From assembly GCA_022827625.1 (NCBI GenBank), contig JAJEIE010000031.1:16532-80531 (forward strand): 64,000 nt of DNA. Reading direction: 5' to 3'. Below the pieces are notes generated by a model. That model was not told the DNA's origin. It saw only the letters and a program-made list of their open reading frames with translations, and did no database searches. Shown here one piece after another: positions 35,739-46,758 of this stretch; within the stretch, counting starts at the first letter, position 1, and each line of letters opens with the position of its first letter. The stretch comes from Candidatus Poribacteria bacterium (GTDB lineage: Bacteria; Poribacteria; WGA-4E; WGA-3G). The position numbers were made by a program, and so were the translations under genes.

Positions 35739-36656
35739 ATGCACAAAAATCAAAACTTCAAATCCGGTTACGTCAGCATCATCGGCGCACCTAACGTCGG
35801 CAAATCCACTCTGTTGAATACTTTTTTGGGGCAGAAGTTAGCCATCGTCACCCCGAAACCCCAAACGACGCGAAATCAAATCCGAGGGATTCTTACTACC
35901 GACACCCATCAAATTATTTTTGTCGATACCCCCGGATTGATGAACCCTAAATACCGGCTACAGAGCGAAATGGTCCGAACCGCTTACGGCGCTTTGGGGG
36001 ATGCAGACGTCGTGCTTTTTGTCGTGGACGTCAACCGTCGGGATCCAGAGATTGAAGACAGAATCTTAACACGTCTCCAGCGTACCAAATCGACAGCAAT
36101 CCTCGTTCTTAATAAAGTAGATCTCGTTCCAAAACCGACACTGCTTCCCATCTTTGAAGACTATCACCAAAGATTTGAATTTGCACAGATGATTCCCATC
36201 TCCGCACTCACTGCTGACGGTGTTCCTGCTCTCCTTGAGCAGATTGAAAACTACCTGCCCTTGGGGCCGCTTTACTTTCCAGAAGATCAACTCAGCGATC
36301 TTCCTGAACGCTTCTTTATCGCCGAAACCGTTCGCGAGAAAATTATGCTCCTAACGCAACGCGAAATCCCTTATGCATCCGCTGTGGTCATTGAAGAATT
36401 TGAGAAACGCCAGACCAAAAAATCAGACGAAATTATCTACATCCGCGCCATCGTCTATGCAGAACGGCAGACGCAGAAGCAAATTATTATCGGCAAAGGC
36501 GGCAAACTCGTCAAACGCGTCGGTGAACTTGCCCGAACCGATATTGAAAAATTCTTAGACGCACGCGTCTTTTTAGAAATCTACGTAACAGTCAAAGCCG
36601 ACTGGCGCAAAGATGCACGTCAGATCAAAGAGTTAGGCGGTTTTATGGATATTTAA
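35739..36656 (+). CDS. era: GTPase Era
   Basis: 305 residues from the ATG at 35739; a TTG five codons upstream is less likely. It binds 16S rRNA and helps the small ribosomal subunit mature. GTPase motifs: G1 GAPNVGKST near 16-24, G3 DTPG near 63, G4 NKVDL near 127, G5 SAL near 158. The C-terminal KH domain has IIIGKGGKLVKRVGELAR near 251-268 and the expected VTVKADWRKD near the end. Length is usual. Followed by uvrA after 66 bases. Confidence 0.97.
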   Translation: MHKNQNFKSGYVSIIGAPNVGKSTLLNTFLGQKLAIVTPKPQTTRNQIRGILTTDTHQIIFVDTPGLMNPKYRLQSEMVRTAYGALGDADVVLFVVDVNRRDPEIEDRILTRLQRTKSTAILVLNKVDLVPKPTLLPIFEDYHQRFEFAQMIPISALTADGVPALLEQIENYLPLGPLYFPEDQLSDLPERFFIAETVREKIMLLTQREIPYASAVVIEEFEKRQTKKSDEIIYIRAIVYAERQTQKQIIIGKGGKLVKRVGELARTDIEKFLDARVFLEIYVTVKADWRKDARQIKELGGFMDI

Positions 36657-36722
36657 CATCCCTCTAAAAATACATGCCAAACCGCGAAAACTACAATTCA
36701 AATAACCATTGGGTACCATGCA

Positions 36723-39700
36723 ATGACAGAAGAGTCAATTCACGTTCAAGGGGCACGAGAACACAACCTAAGAAACATCGATATCCAACTCCCGAAAGAT
36801 AAGCTCATCGTCTTCACGGGCGTTAGCGGTTCCGGCAAATCTTCACTGGCAATCGATACCGTCTACGCCGAGGGACAACGACGATATATAGAGTCTTTAT
36901 CTGCCTACGCACGGCAATTTCTGGGGCAGCTCGGAAAGCCGGACGTAGATGAGATTATCGGCTTATCCCCGTCTATCGCTATCAGTCAGGGTTCAACGGG
37001 GCATAACCCGCGCTCCACAGTCGCCACCGTAACCGAGATTTACGACTACCTGCGGGTTTTTTATGCGCGCGTCGGACAATTCCGCTGTCCCGAATGTGGA
37101 AGCGAAGTCGGTTCACAAACCGCCTCAGATATTATCGAAACACTGGTTAACTACCCGCAACGCACAAGGCTTATCATTTTAGCACCGATCTTCAGAGGTT
37201 CCCGCGGCGCGCATGAAAAGGAAATTGAGGACCTACGAAACGCAGGGTTCGCTCGGTTACGCGTTGATGGCGAAATACACGAACTGCGTCCGGGTTTCGC
37301 CCTTAGCCGTAATCAGCGTCACGATATTGACCTTGTTATTGACAGGATTATCATTAAAGACGGAATTGAACCTCGCGTCAGCCAAGCCGTAAACACCGCG
37401 CTTTTGCGTGGAGACGGAAATATGCTCGTCCAAATCGTTCCGATTGAAGGCGGAAACTCGCCCTTCATGTCAGAAGAGGATGACCTACTCTTTAGTGAGG
37501 ATTACACCTGCTCACACTGTCGGATTAGCTTCGTGAAGCCCGAACCCCGCCACTTCTCTTTCAACAATCCTGATGGCATGTGCGAAGATTGCAGCGGGTT
37601 AGGCACACAGATGGGGATTTTACCAAAATTAATTATCGCCGACGATACACTCTCCATCATGAAAGGCGCCATCAGTCTGTGGGGACCCCTCAACAAGCGA
37701 GAGCGGACCACAGAAATATCCATAATGGAAGCACTCGCGAAACATCTCAAATTCGACATAACAACACCGTGGAAGGATCTCACGCCAGAGCAACAGCACG
37801 CTGTCCTCTACGGCACCGGTGACGACATTCTTACCATCACCACACCCCGAACAGATACACACAAGAAACGGAAACAACGACGGCGCTACCGGGCGCGCTT
37901 TCACGGTATCATCACAGCCGAAGAACAGAAATATCGCTTCGACAACGATACTGAAACCGACGCAGATGATTTTCCCGATTACTTTGTGAAGATGCCTTGT
38001 AGAACATGTGAAGGCACCCGACTTAACGCGTGGATCAAAGCCATAACGATAAATGATACACCCATCACGGATATCCTTGAAATGTCTATCCAGAGTGCCA
38101 CCGAATTCTTCAACACATTGGCACTCCCAGAACGCGAGGCATTTATTGCGGAAGAACTTCTAAAGGAGATTCGTGGACGGCTCGGTTTCCTTATGGATGT
38201 CGGACTGGGATATTTGACGCTCGCACGCGCTGCCCCGACGCTCTCCGGTGGTGAAGCACAGCGCATCCGACTTGCCAGTCAAGTAGGCGCAGGGTTACGC
38301 GATGTCACCTATGTTCTCGACGAACCGAGCATCGGCTTACACCCGCGCGATCATGCCGGACTTCTCACAACGCTCCTCAATTTGCGGAATCAGGGGAACA
38401 CCGTCATCGTCGTTGAACACGACGAGGCAACCATGCTCGTAGCCGACTGGATCGTCGATTTCGGACCCGGAGCAGGCATCAAGGGTGGAAAAGTGACGGA
38501 TATGGGAACACCCACGCAATTCGTAAAAGAGAGCAACACACTCACCGCTCAATACCTCCGAGGCGACAAAGTGATCGTCCAACCCGAATCACGCCGTCCG
38601 ACAGGCGATAAATGGGTACAAGTTTGCAATGCACGCCAAAATAATCTCAAAGGCATCAACCCGAAAATACCGATCGGTACCCTCTGCTGTGTGACAGGTG
38701 TCAGCGGTTCTGGAAAGAGTTCCTTAATCCACGATATTCTTTACAATGCCCTCGCCCGCGATCTGATGAAGGCAAAGACTGTCCCAGGCGCGTACGATAC
38801 AATTCAAGGGGTCGTCAAAGACAAAAATCTGCCGGTCTCCGATGTTATTGACAAAATTATTAACATCAACATGGCACCCATCGGACGGACACCGCGTTCT
38901 AATGCCGCAACCTATACAAAGGTCTTTGATGCCATTCGGTCCCTCTACGCCGGTTTGCCCGACGCAAAACTGCGAGGCTACAAACCCGGACGGTTCAGTT
39001 TCAATGTCAGCGGCGGCAGATGTGAAGCCTGCAACGGCAACGGTGCGAAAAAAGTTGATATGGGACTCCTCTCTGATGTCTGGGTCGAGTGCGAGGTCTG
39101 CGAGGGAAAACGTTTCAACAGTGAAACGCTTGCTATTAAATATAAGGGGAAAAATATTGCTGAAGTCCTTGAGATGGACATTGACACCGCACTTACACAT
39201 TTCGCCGATATTCCACGGGTCGCAAGAGGATTACAACTTCTTCACGATGTCGGTCTGGACTACATTAAACTCGGACAACCCGCCCCCACGCTTTCCGGTG
39301 GCGAGGCACAGCGCATTAAACTCTCAAGGGAACTCTCTAAACGCGGGACGGGAAAGACGCTTTATATCCTCGATGAACCTACAACCGGATTGCATTTTGA
39401 CGACGTAAATAAACTCTTGACGATCCTTCATCGACTTGTAGACGATGGCAATACCGTTGTCGTCGTAGAGCATAACCTTGAGGTTATCAACTCCGCAGAT
39501 TACATTATCGACTTAGGACCAGAAGGAGGCGTGGGTGGCGGTGCTATCGTTGCCGTAGGTACGCCTGAAGAAATCACCGAGATACCCGAATCTTACACCG
39601 GACAAGCACTTCGCGGTGATTTTGACATTTGGCGCGAGGCAAAGCAACGGCTCATGGAACCCGAACTTGCACACGCCTTTGGACAGGCACAAGAAACCCA

Positions 39701-42494
39701 AACAGCAATCGCAGTACAAGGTGCCACGGAAAACAATCTCAAAAACATTGACATCGATATTCCACATCGAAAAATGACGGCATTGACCGGGGTCAGCGGC
39801 TCTGGAAAGACCTCTCTCGCCCTTGATACGATTTATGCGGAGGGGCAACGTCGCTATATTGAAACGCTCAGCACCTATGCCCGCCAGTTTATAGGGCAGA
39901 TGGAAAAGCCGAAAGTCTCAAAAATTGAGGGACTCTCACCCGCCATTGCAATCTCACACGCAAACGCAGGTCAAAATCCGCGCTCAACGGTAGCAACAAT
40001 CACGGAAATACACGACGGACTCCGTACCCTTTATGCCAGATGGGGCAAACCCTACTGTCCCGATTGCCTTGAGATCGTCCGTCCACAGACCGCCGAAGAG
40101 ATAACAGATAGGATATTTGAACTTGTCCGTGAACAGCGGGTCGATGTCCTCGCACCGCTCACAAACTTTATGCTTGTTCCCAGCAGCGAAACAGGTGCAT
40201 TAAGAGGCAAAATCATCGACATCAATGCCAATGAATCCGCTTACGGTATAAAGGGACATGAAGAATACGCCGATGTCTTCCGACGACTGCAAAGAGCAGG
40301 ATTCGTCCGTGTCCAAATTGATGGAGAGATACACCGACTCGACGAAGCACCGACATTGAGTCGCGGCATTCGCCACGAAATCTCTATTGTTATTGACCGC
40401 GTCGAGCTTGTTGATGAAGAAAAGAGCCGCTTTATGGAAGCGATCGAGCTGGCACTACTTCAGAGCGGGGGGTTCGTGCTGATTGAGGAAAGCCGCCGTG
40501 GAAAAACATCAACCCGACACTTCTTCAGTGAACACGCGATGTGTCCCGCTTGCGGAAACAACTTCGGACAACTGACACCACGACACTTCTCCTTTAACAA
40601 CAAAATAGGGGCGTGCGATTTCTGCGATGGACGCGGACGGAACATACACCCACCCTACGATGCCTGTAACCAATGCCACGGCACACGCTTGAAACCTTTC
40701 CCAAGCAGCGTCAAGTTCGAGGAGATGACCGTTGCTGAACTGATGGCGTTGTCGATTGACGAAATCATTGAATTCTTCAAGGTACGCCTGAAACAGATTG
40801 AAGCGACAATCGCTTTTAATGATGCGGAAGCCAGTCGCAGCGATCTTCTGGTCACAACAGGGGTCTCAACCTCAAGAGCCACGCACCCGGCACTTCACGT
40901 GCATACTTCACCTGAGTTTGAAGCCGAAGTCCTGAGCCAAATCCAGATCCGACTCCAATTTCTCGAAGACATCGGTCTCGGTTATCTCGCACTCGACCGC
41001 GGTGCCCCTACGCTTTCTGGGGGTGAAATGCGTAGAATCCAACTCGCAAGTCAACTCGGTAGCGGTCTCACAGGTGTAACCTATATCCTTGATGAACCGA
41101 GCATCGGATTACACCCGCGCGATCAAGAACGCCTTATCTCCGCGCTCAAGGAACTCCGCAATATCGGGAACAGCGTTCTCGTTGTTGAACACGACCGAGA
41201 CACGATATTAGCCGCTGACCATGTGATTGACTTCGGGCCCCAAGCGGGCAAAGGTGGTGGCGAAATTATTGCTGTCGGCACACCCGATACCTTCACCAAA
41301 GGTGATTCCGCTGTAGAAGCGATCTCCGAATCGCGACCTGTTGATGGACCCGCATCCGCTAAATCCTTGACGCGCGCCTATCTCTCCAACGAAGTAGAAA
41401 TCCGGGTGCCAGAAACCCGGCGCAAAGGCACAGGCAAAAAATTGGCAATATACGGAGTAAAAACAAACAACCTCAAAGACATTGATGTTAAAATTCCATT
41501 CGGAACCCTTACATGTGTAACCGGGGTCTCAGGATGCGGAAAGAGTTCACTCGTTGAAGGCACACTCAAACCAGCGCTCGAAAGCCGTAGCGCAATCAGA
41601 ACAGGTGAACCGAAAGATCGTCGCTACGGCTACTACATGGCGGATGGTCACCGAGAACCGATCTATAACGACTACGGTTTGCCGGAGTATGAGAGCATCC
41701 GAGGGGTTAGCCATATCAAGCGTCTCATCAATGTAGACCAGAAAGCGATTGGTGAGACCCCGCGCTCCAATCCTGCCACCTATACCGATCTGTTCACGAA
41801 AATTCGCGAACTCTTTGCCGAACAACACGACGCAAAGATGCGCGGATTCACCAGAGGCTCCTTCAGTTTCAATCTCTCCGCTGGGCAGTGTCCCGTCTGC
41901 GAGGGACATCGTTTTAACCGCGTCGAAATGCACTTCCTCCCTGATGTATGGATGCCGTGCGAGGCGTGTAATAGCACAGGCTACAGTCCCGATACGCTTG
42001 AGGTTCGTTATAATGGGAAAAATATCGCTGAAGTCTTGGATATGACGGTAGATGAGGCGCTCGCGTTCTTCAGTGAAAACTCGCGGATCTGTCGGACGCT
42101 CCAGATGTTGACAGATGTCGGATTAGGCTACATCCAATTAGGGCAATCGGCAACGACGCTCTCTGGGGGTGAGGCACAGCGCGTTAAACTTGCGAAAGAG
42201 CTGGCGCGTCGCCAAACGGGTTCAACGCTCTATATCATGGACGAACCCACGACAGGCCTCCACTTTGACGACATCCAGAAACTCCTCAAAGTGCTGAACC
42301 GACTCGTAGATGCCGGTAATACGATTATCGCCATCGAACACAACATCGACGTTATCAAATCCGCAGACTGGATCATTGACCTCGGCCCAGAGGGCAGCAA
42401 AGGCGGCGGCGAAGTCGTGGCGATGGGCACGCCAGAGAAGGTGGCGAAGGTTCAAGAATCCCACACTGCTCGCTTCCTACGCGAGGTTCTGTAG
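36723..42494 (+). CDS. uvrA: Double-length UvrA (tandem fusion of two UvrA units)
   Basis: 1923 residues, twice the usual 940. Unit 1 spans about 1-990 and unit 2 about 995-1923. Each has two ABC modules: Walker A motifs GVSGSGKSS near 33, GVSGSGKSS near 658, GVSGSGKTS near 1022 and GVSGCGKSS near 1601; LSGGE signatures near 507, 857, 1430 and 1813. Zinc-binding pairs are present in both units (CPECG and CSHC/CEDC; CEAC/CEVC; CPDC and CPAC/CDFC; CPVC/CEAC). UvrA normally works as a homodimer; here the dimer is one chain, as is known in Chlamydia. The two units are diverged, so this is an old fusion. It recognises bulky DNA lesions with UvrB. No clear ribosome site before the ATG. Confidence 0.95.
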   Translation: MTEESIHVQGAREHNLRNIDIQLPKDKLIVFTGVSGSGKSSLAIDTVYAEGQRRYIESLSAYARQFLGQLGKPDVDEIIGLSPSIAISQGSTGHNPRSTVATVTEIYDYLRVFYARVGQFRCPECGSEVGSQTASDIIETLVNYPQRTRLIILAPIFRGSRGAHEKEIEDLRNAGFARLRVDGEIHELRPGFALSRNQRHDIDLVIDRIIIKDGIEPRVSQAVNTALLRGDGNMLVQIVPIEGGNSPFMSEEDDLLFSEDYTCSHCRISFVKPEPRHFSFNNPDGMCEDCSGLGTQMGILPKLIIADDTLSIMKGAISLWGPLNKRERTTEISIMEALAKHLKFDITTPWKDLTPEQQHAVLYGTGDDILTITTPRTDTHKKRKQRRRYRARFHGIITAEEQKYRFDNDTETDADDFPDYFVKMPCRTCEGTRLNAWIKAITINDTPITDILEMSIQSATEFFNTLALPEREAFIAEELLKEIRGRLGFLMDVGLGYLTLARAAPTLSGGEAQRIRLASQVGAGLRDVTYVLDEPSIGLHPRDHAGLLTTLLNLRNQGNTVIVVEHDEATMLVADWIVDFGPGAGIKGGKVTDMGTPTQFVKESNTLTAQYLRGDKVIVQPESRRPTGDKWVQVCNARQNNLKGINPKIPIGTLCCVTGVSGSGKSSLIHDILYNALARDLMKAKTVPGAYDTIQGVVKDKNLPVSDVIDKIININMAPIGRTPRSNAATYTKVFDAIRSLYAGLPDAKLRGYKPGRFSFNVSGGRCEACNGNGAKKVDMGLLSDVWVECEVCEGKRFNSETLAIKYKGKNIAEVLEMDIDTALTHFADIPRVARGLQLLHDVGLDYIKLGQPAPTLSGGEAQRIKLSRELSKRGTGKTLYILDEPTTGLHFDDVNKLLTILHRLVDDGNTVVVVEHNLEVINSADYIIDLGPEGGVGGGAIVAVGTPEEITEIPESYTGQALRGDFDIWREAKQRLMEPELAHAFGQAQETQTAIAVQGATENNLKNIDIDIPHRKMTALTGVSGSGKTSLALDTIYAEGQRRYIETLSTYARQFIGQMEKPKVSKIEGLSPAIAISHANAGQNPRSTVATITEIHDGLRTLYARWGKPYCPDCLEIVRPQTAEEITDRIFELVREQRVDVLAPLTNFMLVPSSETGALRGKIIDINANESAYGIKGHEEYADVFRRLQRAGFVRVQIDGEIHRLDEAPTLSRGIRHEISIVIDRVELVDEEKSRFMEAIELALLQSGGFVLIEESRRGKTSTRHFFSEHAMCPACGNNFGQLTPRHFSFNNKIGACDFCDGRGRNIHPPYDACNQCHGTRLKPFPSSVKFEEMTVAELMALSIDEIIEFFKVRLKQIEATIAFNDAEASRSDLLVTTGVSTSRATHPALHVHTSPEFEAEVLSQIQIRLQFLEDIGLGYLALDRGAPTLSGGEMRRIQLASQLGSGLTGVTYILDEPSIGLHPRDQERLISALKELRNIGNSVLVVEHDRDTILAADHVIDFGPQAGKGGGEIIAVGTPDTFTKGDSAVEAISESRPVDGPASAKSLTRAYLSNEVEIRVPETRRKGTGKKLAIYGVKTNNLKDIDVKIPFGTLTCVTGVSGCGKSSLVEGTLKPALESRSAIRTGEPKDRRYGYYMADGHREPIYNDYGLPEYESIRGVSHIKRLINVDQKAIGETPRSNPATYTDLFTKIRELFAEQHDAKMRGFTRGSFSFNLSAGQCPVCEGHRFNRVEMHFLPDVWMPCEACNSTGYSPDTLEVRYNGKNIAEVLDMTVDEALAFFSENSRICRTLQMLTDVGLGYIQLGQSATTLSGGEAQRVKLAKELARRQTGSTLYIMDEPTTGLHFDDIQKLLKVLNRLVDAGNTIIAIEHNIDVIKSADWIIDLGPEGSKGGGEVVAMGTPEKVAKVQESHTARFLREVL

Positions 42495-42537
42495 GCGCAA
42501 TTTCCTTTCCCTAAAAACTGAATCCCCCAATTTTCCC

Positions 42538-42569
42538 TTGACAAATTCTGGAATCTATGGAATTATAAA
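42538..42569 (+). promoter_or_regulatory. Putative promoter of the J-domain gene
   Basis: Perfect TTGACA at 42538-42543 and an AT-rich stretch AATTATAAAT at 42561-42570 that can serve as -10 at 17-20 bases spacing, about 30 bases before the ATG at 42601. Confidence 0.55.
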
Positions 42570-42600
42570 TACCGTATCTATCAGAAGCGTCGTATTTACC

Positions 42601-43461
42601 ATGCAAATTCCAGACTATTATCAAATCTTAGAGGTCAAGCGGAACGCTACCGCTCCCGAAATAAAACGTGCCTTTCGGCGACTCGCAAAACGCTACCATC
42701 CCGATAAAAATCCGGAACAGATTGCCTTTGCAGAACAGATGTTTCGTAAAGTTTGTCGAGCATACGACACGCTACGCGATAAAAAACAAAAATCGAATTA
42801 CGACCGGACGCTACAGACCCTTGAACGCCAGCGAAAAGCGCGCGAAGCATACCTCGAAAAACTCAGTAAACTCAATCAGAATTACGCCAAGTTAGAACTC
42901 CTGCTCGAAGCACTCCTCCATCACAACTACGAAACCGGCATCTCTTTATATGAACAGCTGTGTCAGAATAACAAGAAAACAGGCAAAGTGTGGCGCATTG
43001 ACGACTTCCTTAGCTACGAAGAGAGCCGGGACTGTGAATTCCTCATCGCCGAAGCATACCAGAACCTCGGATTCTCCAACGGAGACGCGTCTTCCACTTT
43101 CGAGCGACATCGAAAGATTAAACAGGCGATGTTGATGTACGAATCCCTCTTGTCTGCCGAATCAAAACGTCCCTGTTTCAGACATTTTACTCGAGAGGTC
43201 AAGGAACGCCTCAAATTCATTTATCTCTACCACTTCAGCGTTAACGGATACAATCAAACGTCCCATATCCCACTCACCAAGATCCGCGCACTAAAACTCC
43301 CGAAACGTGAAACCGCCTGGATGTACAAAAAAATTGCTGAGTTCTACGTGGAAATCGATCAACTCCCCGAAGCACGCACTGTTTTGAAAATGGCGTTTGA
43401 ACTGCAACCCCGTCTTACCGGCGCTAAAAAGATTTGTAGAACTTTAAATATAGAATATTAG
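42601..43461 (+). CDS. J-domain (DnaJ-like) protein with helical C-terminus
   Basis: 286 residues from the ATG at 42601; the frame is open further upstream into uvrA but the promoter lies just before 42601. Residues 1-70 are a J domain (DYYQILEVKRNATAPEIKRAFRRLA, with the HPD motif in RYHPDKN near 33) that stimulates a DnaK ATPase. No Gly/Phe region, zinc fingers or DnaJ C-terminal domain; instead helical TPR-like segments, the last near 240-285 (KKIAEFYVEIDQLPEARTVL). So it is a specialised co-chaperone, not DnaJ itself. Ribosome site weak. Confidence 0.9.
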   Translation: MQIPDYYQILEVKRNATAPEIKRAFRRLAKRYHPDKNPEQIAFAEQMFRKVCRAYDTLRDKKQKSNYDRTLQTLERQRKAREAYLEKLSKLNQNYAKLELLLEALLHHNYETGISLYEQLCQNNKKTGKVWRIDDFLSYEESRDCEFLIAEAYQNLGFSNGDASSTFERHRKIKQAMLMYESLLSAESKRPCFRHFTREVKERLKFIYLYHFSVNGYNQTSHIPLTKIRALKLPKRETAWMYKKIAEFYVEIDQLPEARTVLKMAFELQPRLTGAKKICRTLNIEY

Positions 43462-43465
43462 TTGT

Positions 43466-43497
43466 CGATTATCGGTTGCCAATAAAACCGATTATCG
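43466..43497. terminator. Hairpin between convergent genes
   Basis: CGATTATCGGTT (43466-43477) and AACCGATTATCG (43486-43497) form a 12-base stem with one mismatch. It overlaps the stop codon of the minus-strand gene and lies between two convergent genes, so it may act as a bidirectional terminator. Confidence 0.5.
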
Positions 43498-44022
43498 CCG
43501 CTCCGCCTCTATATAAGACGCAATCACAGCGACTCCCCCTGTTAGGGTCATACAACCGAAAAGCGCGCCCGCAACAACCGATTTCATTTGATACGATCGC
43601 ATCCGTGCCCGATAGGCATCGGCGTAAAATGTGACATATTCCGGCGATTTTCCGATCAGTCTCTCAGGTGGCGGATACGGTGGACGGATAGCATATCGAA
43701 ACAGCAGACTGAAAGCACCCGCAGCACTTACTGCAGCCGTTAAGTAAAAAAGCTCGTCCTCCCCCTGCCCAAGCGTCGCGTCGGCGATGAATCCCGTTAT
43801 CAAACCGCACATCGCTGCGGCGAAAGTTGCCCCCATGCCTGTGCCAAAAGAAGTCAGCACTGCCACATCGCGTTTGGCATCCGACACCGCAGCGGCTTTT
43901 GCCTGAAGATGTATCGGGTGCTGCGCCGCAAGTGGTATCTGCACAGAATGTTTAGCACCGCAGCCGGTAAGCACAAGGCTCCACACAATTGACATACACC
44001 CTAAACATCGTAAGCATTTCAC
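43492..44022 (-). CDS. Small lipoprotein/membrane protein
   Basis: 176 residues. N-terminal signal with lipobox LTGC (Cys21), then two to four hydrophobic segments: about 58-80 (GTGMGATFAAAMCGLITGFIA), 90-110, and 145-168 (VVAGALFGCMTLTGGVAVIASYI). A proline-rich stretch PPYPPPERL sits near 115. No family recognised. AGGAGG lies 12 bases before the ATG. It is the last gene of a minus-strand group with the FG-GAP lipoprotein and the polysaccharide deacetylase, which suggests a role at the cell envelope. Confidence 0.78.
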   Translation of the reverse strand: MKCLRCLGCMSIVWSLVLTGCGAKHSVQIPLAAQHPIHLQAKAAAVSDAKRDVAVLTSFGTGMGATFAAAMCGLITGFIADATLGQGEDELFYLTAAVSAAGAFSLLFRYAIRPPYPPPERLIGKSPEYVTFYADAYRARMRSYQMKSVVAGALFGCMTLTGGVAVIASYIEAERR

Positions 44023-44049
44023 AAGAAACCTCCTTCAGGCTGCGGAACG

Positions 44050-45675
44050 TTACCGGGCAATCAGCAATGTCACCCGATGCGGTTCGGTGGTGGATGGATG
44101 ATACATTAAGACATCCCGCTTAGCGTCCCTATTCAGATCTACCAGCCAAGTGTGTCGCTCATCAAAAGGGGTCGCGACTGCTATCTTTTTAGGTTTCTGG
44201 GTGAATACATCAGGTCCCGGCACACCCATGAAAACGTGCAGTTCTTTGGGGGCGTGCTGCACCAATAGATCGGCGCGTTTATCGCCGTTCACATCTCCGA
44301 TCAGCACAGACGATAAGGTCGACCGTTCACCTGTTTCGTCGCCAGGATATAATTTGACCGTGCGGATAGCACTCGGCGCGTCAGGATAGTGACCACCCAC
44401 CATGCGGTAGAACTCAATATCCAACGGCACGGAGTCTGTCAAAATCCCACGGACAAGCATGCGGGTCACGCTGAATACACTCGGTTTAATGACAGCGGCG
44501 AACATCATAACGCTTTTGCTACTCTGACCGAAATCGTGCTGTTCCATCATGTAAGAGATACCGTCTAAGTCGAGTGTTGTATCGGCATTCCGTGCGAAGG
44601 TCGTGCCACCCTCCGGTGTCGGCGCGCCGAAGTAGACCTCATAAGTGGCGTGCATGTGCCAGAGACTTCCGCCTTTCAGCGCGAAAACCCCGAGATCGGC
44701 GACACCGTCCCCATTCATATCCCTGAGTACGTGTAGCACGCGCCCTGTCAACCTTCCCGTCGGTTGATGATCCATGCGCCGCCGTCGAATTCCGTAGGGT
44801 GCCGCAAGCGAGGCGAGATCGTCTGAGTCAAAGACCACATCGGTCGTGAAGGTTGTGGCGACGGGGTCAAATAACCCATGTGCGTCCTGGTGATGCACCG
44901 CAAAGTGATCGCCGTTCCAGAACACCAAGTCGTTGCGTCCGTCTCGGTTGTAGTCGATCTCATGGATACGGTTCTGTTCCCACGGATTGTATCGATACGC
45001 CTTTACATCGTAGAGTATATCTCTATGCGTGGCGGTGCCAAGTTTCACAGGATCGGCAAACGCACCGTTTGCTTTCTGCATAAACACCCAAAAACCGTCT
45101 GCGTCGGGGATGACCAAGTCGTCGCGCGCATCCCCGTTCACATCGTGCGTGATGTCTACATGCGGCACCGCCGTGCTGGGAGGCGGTACCATAGAAGGCA
45201 CCGCCACCAGCGTGTGTTCCGTCTCCGATCCGGGATCAAACCAGTTCAGGCGACCCTGTTCGTAGGTGATTAAGCGGTCGCGTCCGTTGATGTTTGCGAC
45301 ATCGATGTACAACACTTCTCGACGCAGTGGTGTATCCAGTCTGAGCTGCCACGTGTTGTTGTCAAACGCATAGATACGCAAGTGCCGGCTATCGTTTCGG
45401 TCAATATTGACCACGACGAGTTCAGCGAAATCGCCATCGAAAAGAAATCCTGTCAAAACGGTTTGGTGTTTCGCTCGACCCGTGACGATCTCATGCTGCT
45501 CGAACGTGAACGCCGCGGCGGCAGATGCCAATGGATCAACAGTGTCGCCAAGCGTCCCTGCACATCCCGATAGAAAGACACCGGGCACCAATAGCGGAAA
45601 CAGGCTGAGTCGACAATATTTTCTCAACTCGGCTGCGGAAAAAAAGAGGCTTTGGAATAGGTTTCGTTTTTTCAT
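44050..45675 (-). CDS. FG-GAP/VCBS-repeat lipoprotein
   Basis: 541 residues from the ATG at 45675, chosen for GAGGAG seven bases upstream; the frame is open to 45813 inside the deacetylase gene. Signal peptide with lipobox LSGC near 37. The mature part contains at least five FG-GAP calcium-binding repeats with DxNxDxxxD loops: DVNGDARDD, DYNRDGRND, DMNGDGVAD, DVNGDKRAD and DLNRDAKRD. This indicates a beta-propeller of integrin-alpha type outside the cell. It starts 17 bases after the deacetylase stop. Likely a surface or periplasmic binding protein; no catalytic residue can be named. Confidence 0.88.
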   Translation of the reverse strand: MKKRNLFQSLFFSAAELRKYCRLSLFPLLVPGVFLSGCAGTLGDTVDPLASAAAAFTFEQHEIVTGRAKHQTVLTGFLFDGDFAELVVVNIDRNDSRHLRIYAFDNNTWQLRLDTPLRREVLYIDVANINGRDRLITYEQGRLNWFDPGSETEHTLVAVPSMVPPPSTAVPHVDITHDVNGDARDDLVIPDADGFWVFMQKANGAFADPVKLGTATHRDILYDVKAYRYNPWEQNRIHEIDYNRDGRNDLVFWNGDHFAVHHQDAHGLFDPVATTFTTDVVFDSDDLASLAAPYGIRRRRMDHQPTGRLTGRVLHVLRDMNGDGVADLGVFALKGGSLWHMHATYEVYFGAPTPEGGTTFARNADTTLDLDGISYMMEQHDFGQSSKSVMMFAAVIKPSVFSVTRMLVRGILTDSVPLDIEFYRMVGGHYPDAPSAIRTVKLYPGDETGERSTLSSVLIGDVNGDKRADLLVQHAPKELHVFMGVPGPDVFTQKPKKIAVATPFDERHTWLVDLNRDAKRDVLMYHPSTTEPHRVTLLIAR

Positions 45676-45691
45676 TGTAGGCTCCTCATGT

Positions 45692-46381
45692 TCATTGGCG
45701 GACATCCGATACCCGCACAAACGTGTATCCCTCTCGTTTAAGGGCAGTAATAATCCTGTCTGTTGCCTCAACGGTTCCCAGACGTTTGGCATTCCCATAG
45801 ACACCTTTTCCATCGTGTAGGACGATAATGGAACCCGGCTTTACCTTCTTCAACACCGTTTTAGTGATTCTGTCTGGGTTCTGTGTTACCCAATCCCAAC
45901 TCCATACATTGCAGCTCACATGTGCGCGATCCCGCTTTGCGAGTACCCACGCCACCGGCAGAAACCTTGTTAGCACGGGTGCCCGAAACACAATCTCACC
46001 CTTTACCCCGATTTGGCGAAGCACGACATCCGTCCGTTCAATTTCCCGTCGGACCTGGGACGGCGGTAGCAAACCCAGTAAAGGATGACTGTAGGAATGG
46101 TTACCGATCTGGTGTCCCTCAGCGATCACGCGGCGAACCGTTTCAGGATGCTGTTCGACCCGATTCCCAATCATAAAGAAAGTGGCTTTGACCTCATGTT
46201 TAGCGAGGACATCCAGCAATGGATCGGTATAAGGCGGACTCGGTCCATCATCATAGGTGAGCGCGACAACCCGTTGATTCGTGTTCAGGTGAACAATGTT
46301 CTTGCCGAAGGGCGGTTTGAAGAAAACCCACAACAGTCCCACGATTGCGACCCCTGACACAGCCGCGATTATTGATTTCAT
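45692..46381 (-). CDS. Polysaccharide deacetylase (NodB domain)
   Basis: 229 residues from the ATG at 46381 (AAGGGAA upstream); a start at 46486 would add 35 residues rich in Lys. One N-terminal membrane segment (about 4-20) anchors it outside. Carbohydrate esterase family 4 motifs: TYDDGPSPPYTD near 44-55 (metal and base Asp), HSYSHP near 101 (metal His), RAPVLT near 137 and the C-terminal LHDGKG near 196. It removes acetyl groups from peptidoglycan or another N-acetylated glycan. First gene of the minus-strand envelope group behind a consensus promoter. Confidence 0.92.
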   Translation of the reverse strand: MKSIIAAVSGVAIVGLLWVFFKPPFGKNIVHLNTNQRVVALTYDDGPSPPYTDPLLDVLAKHEVKATFFMIGNRVEQHPETVRRVIAEGHQIGNHSYSHPLLGLLPPSQVRREIERTDVVLRQIGVKGEIVFRAPVLTRFLPVAWVLAKRDRAHVSCNVWSWDWVTQNPDRITKTVLKKVKPGSIIVLHDGKGVYGNAKRLGTVEATDRIITALKREGYTFVRVSDVRQ

Positions 46382-46536
46382 GTTTTTTCCCTTATTAGAC
46401 GGGTTTTTCCCTAATGGTTTTTTACGACGACTGAGAAGAAACCCGGTCAAAACAGGACCTTTTCCCTTGTTCACGTTTTTTAACATCCATCACTTCATCT
46501 CTGATTTACAGAGTCATCTAACTTAGCAATGTTAAT

Positions 46537-46565
46537 ATTATATCAGGTGTTTTTATTTTTGTCAA
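46537..46565 (-). promoter_or_regulatory. Consensus sigma-70 promoter of the deacetylase group
   Basis: On the minus strand perfect TTGACA (46560-46565), 17-base spacer and perfect TATAAT (46537-46542), about 50-150 bases before the possible starts of the deacetylase. It is the best match to consensus in the window. Confidence 0.85.
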
Positions 46566-46673
46566 ATAATTTATCGTGTAGATAGATTTGCGGAGTGTCT
46601 AATTAATTCTAAACTTTACGATAAATGGATAGAAAATTAAACCAACCCCATCTGACAAAAGAAGTTTTTATGC

Positions 46674-46702
46674 TTGAAGCAGTTCCGATAATCTGATAAC
46701 AT
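46674..46702 (+). promoter_or_regulatory. Putative promoter of the creatininase group
   Basis: TTGAAG at 46674-46679, 17-base spacer, TAACAT at 46697-46702; about 55 bases before the ATG at 46759. Divergent from the deacetylase promoter. Confidence 0.65.
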
Positions 46703-46758
46703 AGTCTCTAAGTCGTAATTCACAATAATAACCAATACTGTTCCAAAAGGAAGAACGC

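Noticed and set aside
42310..42600. Long N-terminal extension of the J-domain gene into uvrA
   Set aside because: It overlaps uvrA in another frame and lies upstream of a TTGACA promoter; the J domain begins directly at the ATG at 42601.
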